Shown: piece after piece, positions 57,901-64,000 of the stretch
Position numbering within the stretch: position 1 is the stretch's first letter
Layout: each line of letters opens with the position of its first letter
Source: Protonemura montana
Lineage: Eukaryota > Arthropoda > Insecta > Plecoptera > Nemouridae
Reading direction: 5' to 3'
Length of the DNA stretch: 64,000 nucleotides
Assembly (NCBI GenBank): GCA_947568835.1
Contig: OX387602.1
Span: 11,645,021 to 11,709,020 of the forward strand
The notes under the pieces: model-generated
What the model saw: the letters and a program-made list of their open reading frames with translations, nothing else
What the model was told of the DNA's origin: nothing
Databases searched by the model: none
Made by a program: the position numbers and the translations under genes

Positions 57901-60149
57901 GACTATCTCGGGCCCTAGCTTGGCGCCAACTTCTATTCGCGTTATAAAAAATCTCACGCACATTCGTTTCGAGGCTAAGGTATATATGCCTCGAAGTTCA
58001 GGATTCGAATGCTTGATCGAATCGGTCAAATAATTTGTATTTAGCTTGCAATGGCATGTACGCAAATTGCGTTTAATCGCACGGCAAATGGCAAATTGTG
58101 TAGAAAGTCTGAATGGTCCACGGCCACACAAACAAGTCGTGGTCACTATTCGGATTTGTGAGGCAAGCTACAGGAATTTTCGTGACTCAAGAAAAGTCGT
58201 AATTCACCTATGAATATTGGAATTCAGTTGTGGTTTTGTCGGAGCGTTTAAAACTCTTCGGTATTCGCAATTTTGGTTTATCGTAATTAACGAAGCATCG
58301 ATGTTGGTTGGTCTATGGCGAGTTGGTCTCATAAGACTCGAGTACTACTCCTGTAGGTACGTGTAATGTAGGTATCTATAGTCATATAGTAACGTGTTAT
58401 ACAGATTTTACCAGCTATCCGTATGATCTCGTCCCCAAGTTTTCCTTTGTAACCTCGCTGAAAGTACTCCTAGCTCACCATTATCAAACAACGAGAGAGC
58501 ACAAAAAAATATTCTCAAAAGCTCACCAGAGTTTTTTTTTTTCACTCTTGATTCTGTAGGACAAAATTGGTTTTTGATGCTTCATGTTTTTTCAATGGGA
58601 AATAAACTAGAACGAGACTCTTAGAGTCCTTGTCTGAAGTCGAAGGAACACACTCTGATGACTTTCAAGTAAATTATTAATTGTCTCTTAATGGAAGCAA
58701 CAAAAATGAGATACATTTCAATTTTCGGTGTAAACATTTGGATGTTGGTCCCTTGCCTCTTTCAGTTGGTATCATTTCTCAGTCCATGCAGTGGAATGCG
58801 ATTGAGTTGTTGATTATACCAGGTAATGCACACATTCGCGTGCTTGCCTCTCCGCACATTCATCTTACGAATCTGAGACGTGAGCAGCGAACTTTGTCTG
58901 TCAGGGTTCCCAGGGGTAAATATGATTACAATAATATGCAAACAATTTGCAAAGTCCTTTGCTTTTGAAACGTAGAGCCTCTTATTATGGTATATGAATT
59001 TGTTCATGGCATACACCTATTGTTTGTTGGAGTGGTTGGAGTATACGCTGCAAACGCTGAAAGTATAATGAAGGTATGTAAATCAAGTGGCTGGTACCTT
59101 GAAAATGCTTCATTCTTGTTACTTGTTGAAATCGAGTTGTCACGACTATTAATTAGTTTCAATATCATTTCGACGAAATTTAATCGTCGGACTGTCCATG
59201 GCTTTTTTTTTTGTCGCGTGCGTGTGGGCCATCTGGTTTTCTAAAATCGGCTTATCCGTGTTTTTTCTTTTTTTTTTTTTTTTTTGCGTAGCAATTCAAC
59301 CCCGCGAGAGACCCTAGCCGAAGTGCAATGCACAACGCGGCACGCGATTTCCATGCCAATTAATTGCTTAAAGGTATCGATAGGATAAAAACTGGTAACA
59401 CGAAATTGGAATGATTGCTTCGTTTTGCTCGTCGTCCACGTCATTTCGGTTTTAAAACTTGCGATAAAAAGGATCGCATGGATTCATGGAAGTCAGGTGA
59501 GCCTAGGTAGTAATGGTCCTGCCCCTTAACCGTGCATATGTCTCGTTGAATTCAGTGTACGCCAATTTCAAGCATCTAAACATGCCATAAAACATCTAAT
59601 GAAGCTCGTTGGATTGCAGTAAAAAAAGTGACTGACCGTAGTGTACCTTTAGAGTTACCAACTAGTTCGCCCGGACAGGACACGGCTCTACACTTACGCA
59701 ACGTTCCCTTATTTGGTTCGTCCGAAGATCACGGCACCTTACTTTTTTTGTCTTCGTTTTATCAGAGGAATGCCCTTCGGTCTTAGTGGCTAGCATTGTT
59801 TGCCGGCTGGAAAAAATGTGTACTATTAATGAAGCCTGTCTAATTCCGGGCTTGGCTTGAGTAGATGATCTTTTATTAATGATAGTGCTACAGTTTCCTA
59901 GTTCCGAAATGGACAAAATGATAGATAACTAACGTTGGTCTTCTACGCCAGATCCGGAATGGTCGATTACTGTTTAATGCTATTAGAAAAGAAACAATTT
60001 ATTAATAGCTATGCTACAAACAAAATCATATGAAATTGGTGCTTTTATATTGGCCCGTACCCTGGGTATATTTCTGTGTATTATTACAGTCTAAATTGCC
60101 TCTTAAAGGCATTTTATCCATGTAGAGAAATGCTGTGCTGCTAGATGGA

Positions 60150-60404
60150 ATGGCCCCGCGAATTCCGTATCTTCCTCTGGCTCAAGCATTTTATGATATT
60201 ATATTAGCCATGTTTGGTGTTCAGTTTGAATCCCTCGGAAAGATTGCGCTTGCACCCCCAAGGGCCCGAGGGGGGCTATCGATTTGGAACCCCGATTTTC
60301 ATGCACCGGCTAAAAGAAGGGCCGGGCAGGGGCCGCAGCGCCGTACGTATAGGGATGATGCTAATGCTAAGTTAGAGCCTATTTTAGCTGTCGCTTTGCT
60401 AGGT
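60150..60404 (+). CDS. Unassigned open frame with phase-1 donor
   Basis: An 85-codon frame from ATG 60150 ends CTAG/GTTAGT near 60404, again in phase 1, as in the exons of the unidentified gene. Local GC content is higher than its surroundings. The translation (MAPRIPYLPLAQ..., later RGGLSIWNP) matches no family with certainty. GGLSIWNP faintly recalls the tail of non-LTR reverse transcriptases, so a retroelement remnant is an alternative. The frame opens after a TAG at 60123 and no strong acceptor precedes it. Confidence 0.25.
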
Positions 60405-63400
60405 TAGTTTTTTTATTGTAACAAATCTCGTTGCCTCCGTGCACACACTGTGAATGCTAATCATGCTGCACCGATATTTTATCGAAAGTAAACGTCACGA
60501 TTTATTAATCGCTATCCATCTGATGATCCGCGGTTGAAAGAAAGTACCTATCATATCACATTTTTCTAAGATAGCTCAATTTCAGATCGTAATTATTAGC
60601 AAGAAGATTTTCTCTTCGCAACTAAACCAATTTTGCGAATCTCAAGAAAAGCATTTTACGCTTAAAAGCTGCAATTATAATTATTCGCAGCATCGTAACT
60701 CAAAAAGTTTCACCATAAAAGAGGTCTTATTAAAAAGTTTTTCCTTTATATGAAAGAGGCCAAACAAAGCTAACTGCATCTCAAGTCATGGGCAAAGAGT
60801 GATCGTTGCATTTTGACTGGTTCACTGTCATTGTGGTTTCTGGTTAGCTTGACCGAAGAAAACAAATTATGTCTGGACCACTTCTAAACATGATAATCGC
60901 CCTATTGTGTTGAAAATGCGATGTTACGGCAAGCATTGACCAGACTTTACTTCCGTGACAAATTCGACCGGTCAAGCCCATGTGATTTCACTGCGGTATT
61001 GGATTTAGTGATATCACGGGGCACCGCTACCCAATTTTGTTGTGCTTGTGCCAGCTCGCTCGTTATCTGTATACACTGTACACAGTCATTTAGCGTATCC
61101 GATGACCCAGTGAACTCGGCTACTGGAACAGTTCCTGTTTTTAACGTCATGCTTATGGACACAGGCCTCGTATACCAGCGGTAGTTTTTAGTACTCAGCT
61201 GACCACTATATGTGCAATAATAAATGTGTAATTACTAAAAACGTGACGAGCACCTACTGTATTTTAGCCACGCAGAACATGGTTCTAGCAATTGATTCCA
61301 CATCATATATGTAATTATAGATCAAATTTCTTCATTGAGAATGGAGATATTGACGCAATAGGGAGGTACGCAACGATGAAATAGAGTTAATTGACTTTTT
61401 AGCGAACTGTAAGCGAGTCATCATGCACATACACAAACCCATCATTCTTCAAAATTTTTGACTCGCGCTCGAAACTTTTGGAATGCATATTTATTCGCAA
61501 AATCAACAATACATCTAAATGTTTATGTAGGTATGCTGAAGTATACTATGAAAGACTAATATTATTCCTACTTCACTTGGTTATGTAGTAGGCAAAGTTT
61601 CCTAAGATTGTTTGCTAACCCAACACTCGACATCTCAAGAGACATGGCATTTCTTGCAGAAGATAAATCTAGTATATGGACTCTCGAGCTGAGGAGAAGG
61701 GCTGAGGAAGAACTCGGAGTCCAAAATAACGTCGCTTTCAATAAAGGACGCCGACGTCCCGGTATGCCCATTTGAAGCCAAAATTTACGTCAAAATTTGC
61801 ATAATGTGTGCATCTTAGTTACTAAGGTTCTCGTAAGACCCAATTGAAGGCACGTGAGGTGTAATCTACCTCCGATGTACATGTCTCGAATTATTGGATT
61901 GTGGCAAACGACTTTGGCAAAACATCAAATAGGTTTAATGCTCTTTTGGCAGCTACAATTGTGTACACCTATTACCCGTTTGTACTATTGAGAACTTCGA
62001 AATTCTGCCAAAAGTAGCCAACTGCCATACTCGGGTATTTATATGTTCTGCCCAACTATGGAAAGCACCAAATTCATAATTAACATGTAAATGAAGACGA
62101 TGACCATGTGCCCATATGGTGACCAGGCATGTGTGCCCATCGGCCCATCCTGTATTTTATGTGTGCAAGAAACGGTATCTATAAGCGCGTGTGAATTTAA
62201 ATTTTAAATTAGCATAGTATCGACCTTACTGTCACTTTTTAGGATTTCATCGTATATTGTGTGGCAATCAATGGGCTGTCAAATCCTCTTGCTAACTCAC
62301 ACTAAACGGATTAAATTCCAATAGTGTTACACAACTAATGTAGATCCTTTCAATTCAAATTACTTTTTTTATAGATAAGCAGTTACAATCAATAAGCTAA
62401 CACACAATTAGTAATAACACAGACATAGTAGTTAATAATGTGCACTAAAATCTGACATCCATTTACACAACACGAGACAATTGGCATTGTTCAAAGGAAA
62501 CCGCAATAAAGGCCCCTGGGCAAGCTAGTATATTTTCGTTATCAGAATAACCTGTCGGAATTCCGACCAATCGATACACGGAAATCACAACAAAGGGCTT
62601 CCCCGAATTTCCGGCAACCCCAAATAGCAACACTGACTAACACCATTTCATAAGGACCACAGATATTTCCAATGGCCAATCAATTACTGTCCCTGTGACC
62701 ACACCCAGCAGAATAATGCCGAATTGCCCTAAACGACCGGCGAACGACTAACCATGTCTCGATCTCGTTACGCAACGGGGCGACGAGGGCCCATCGATCG
62801 CCCGACTCGGGTGTCGTTTTGATGATGCCTGTTTAATGGTAACGGACAGAAATTCAAATTCATTCCGTGCGTTTCAACGCTGACGAGATGGTGATTGTTT
62901 CGTTTATTTTAGCTATTATTTATTTATTTTTTTGAGGCGTCAATGTCGATATCGCTCTGACAAAGCAGACAGGGACACGAACAAAGAACGAAGGGGCGCC
63001 GGCCCATTCGTCGTAAACTATTAAAACACGGGCACCTTTCAATTATAAAATTTGACTGGAATTAAAAAAAAAATTTCATTAAAAATGTTTTATGGAGATC
63101 GTTTGCTTGGATGTGTAAATAGGAAGCACGTCTACTCCACCCGCAAGCACTCGTCCTTCGTTCTTTGGGGTCGATGTCCATTGATCGTTAAACTTGGGTC
63201 CCTTTATATATCTAATTAAAGTTCAAGCTTCTCAATAGCAAGCCGTCATCAACACACCCACTAAGATTCCTTTATTTGCGCTTAACTTTTCCTCCTTCTC
63301 AACCAATCGGAGGCTTCACCGCCAAGTTTCTGATGGATTTCCATCGCAAACATTTCCTCTGCAACAAGGACATTGCTCGGGTACGGTCCAATTCCTGCGC

Positions 63401-64000
63401 GTTTGTAAAGTGCTTACAACCAACTGACCCTCCAATTACGTCGCGTCTAAATTAATTGGCGTAGACTGTAGCTCGGGGTTGCCATGGAAATGTGCGATTG
63501 CAGCGCCTCTGTGTTCGTTTCGTCGCGGAAAGTAAACAACAATTTGTTCGCACGGCCGGGCCCACCATAGCTTTCTGGGGGTGTGCTCTTCTCAAACTGT
63601 CGCAGCTTTTTGAGTTTGCTGAAGCATATATTTTTATGTGCTTCAAATATCGAGTGTTTGCCAAAAATCGGCTTTCATCTAAAATTCCTGTATACGTTCC
63701 AAACGACCGAATTTGTTTTAGCACTCGATTTTAAAGACCTGGCACCTCCACTGGTTACTAGCACAACCGAAATAAACCACACATTTGTGTCATTTTTTTT
63801 TTAACAAAATGGGTGATCGCAGTTGGCTATGCCACACTAGCACATAACGATTGCGTCATCAAATGAGCACTAATGTTTTGTTTCATCGTATGCAGACAGT
63901 GGTATTTATCAACAATATTGCGTGACAATTGCTCTAATAGAGGCAACAAGGGCTTCACTTGCCTGCCGCAGCCGGGATAATGCATACACTATATGGGAAG
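60405..64000. other. Right-hand stretch, nothing recognised
   Basis: Non-coding sequence as far as I can tell. Short open frames on both strands have no family resemblance. A GC-richer patch lies at about 62700-63000, and homopolymer A/T runs occur near 62920 and 63065. The continuation of the unidentified gene is not visible before the window ends. Confidence 0.4.

Larger units (their letters stand above)
51679..60125. other. Intronic or intergenic stretch
   Basis: No coding exon is supported. If 51420-51678 is a first exon, this is its intron. It contains G21 and C17 runs near 54.0-54.2 kb, a TATAAAA motif at 54787 that may mark another start site, and otherwise AT-rich non-coding sequence. 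Confidence 0.4.

Overview
The window is animal nuclear DNA. Protein-coding genes are split into exons with GT-AG introns, there are no operons or ribosome binding sites, and non-coding DNA is AT-rich with many small dispersed repeats. The recognisable genes (a PCMTD-type methyltransferase-like protein, an l(3)mbt-type three-MBT/SAM chromatin reader, a TBC1D9-type Rab GAP) point to an arthropod, most likely an insect. That placement is inference; the species cannot be named from sequence alone.

Layout. 1-10.6 kb holds no gene I can support, only repeats: a tRNA-like SINE fragment, a fold-back element with two 72-nt tRNA-like modules, and the first copy of a dispersed ~300-400 bp repeat. 10.6-12.5 kb (minus) is a two-exon PCMTD gene. 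16.0-21.2 kb (plus) is an eight-coding-exon l(3)mbt homologue (1269 aa), divergent from PCMTD. 23.2-31.4 kb (minus) is an eleven-exon TBC1D9/TBC1D8-family gene (1150 aa), convergent with l(3)mbt. At 31.6 kb (plus), 225 bp from the TBC1D9 start codon, begins a second gene of unknown identity. I can trace three coding exons (31638-31749, 32585-32665, 48148-48189), all ending in phase 1. A probable alternative first exon at 51420-51678 also ends in phase 1. The rest of this gene must lie beyond 64 kb, so 32-64 kb is largely its introns, containing several repeat copies, a 5S-rRNA-derived SINE-like element and long G/C homopolymers.

Functional reading. The three named genes are housekeeping or chromatin/trafficking genes with no evident shared pathway. 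PCMTD has an S-adenosylmethionine-binding fold plus BC-box-like and Cul-box-like motifs, suggesting an Elongin/Cullin substrate receptor. L(3)mbt keeps all five residues of the methyl-lysine pocket in its second MBT repeat. The TBC1D9 homologue keeps both catalytic fingers of the Rab GAP domain and a complete EF-hand loop. All exon joins were derived by hand from splice-site sequence, reading phase and family similarity; they are mutually in frame but not supported by transcripts.

I found no dedicated new biological system. The most unusual items are the untraced gene with distant alternative promoters, the unassigned dispersed repeat family with six copies, the tRNA-bearing fold-back, and a long hairpin in the PCMTD intron.
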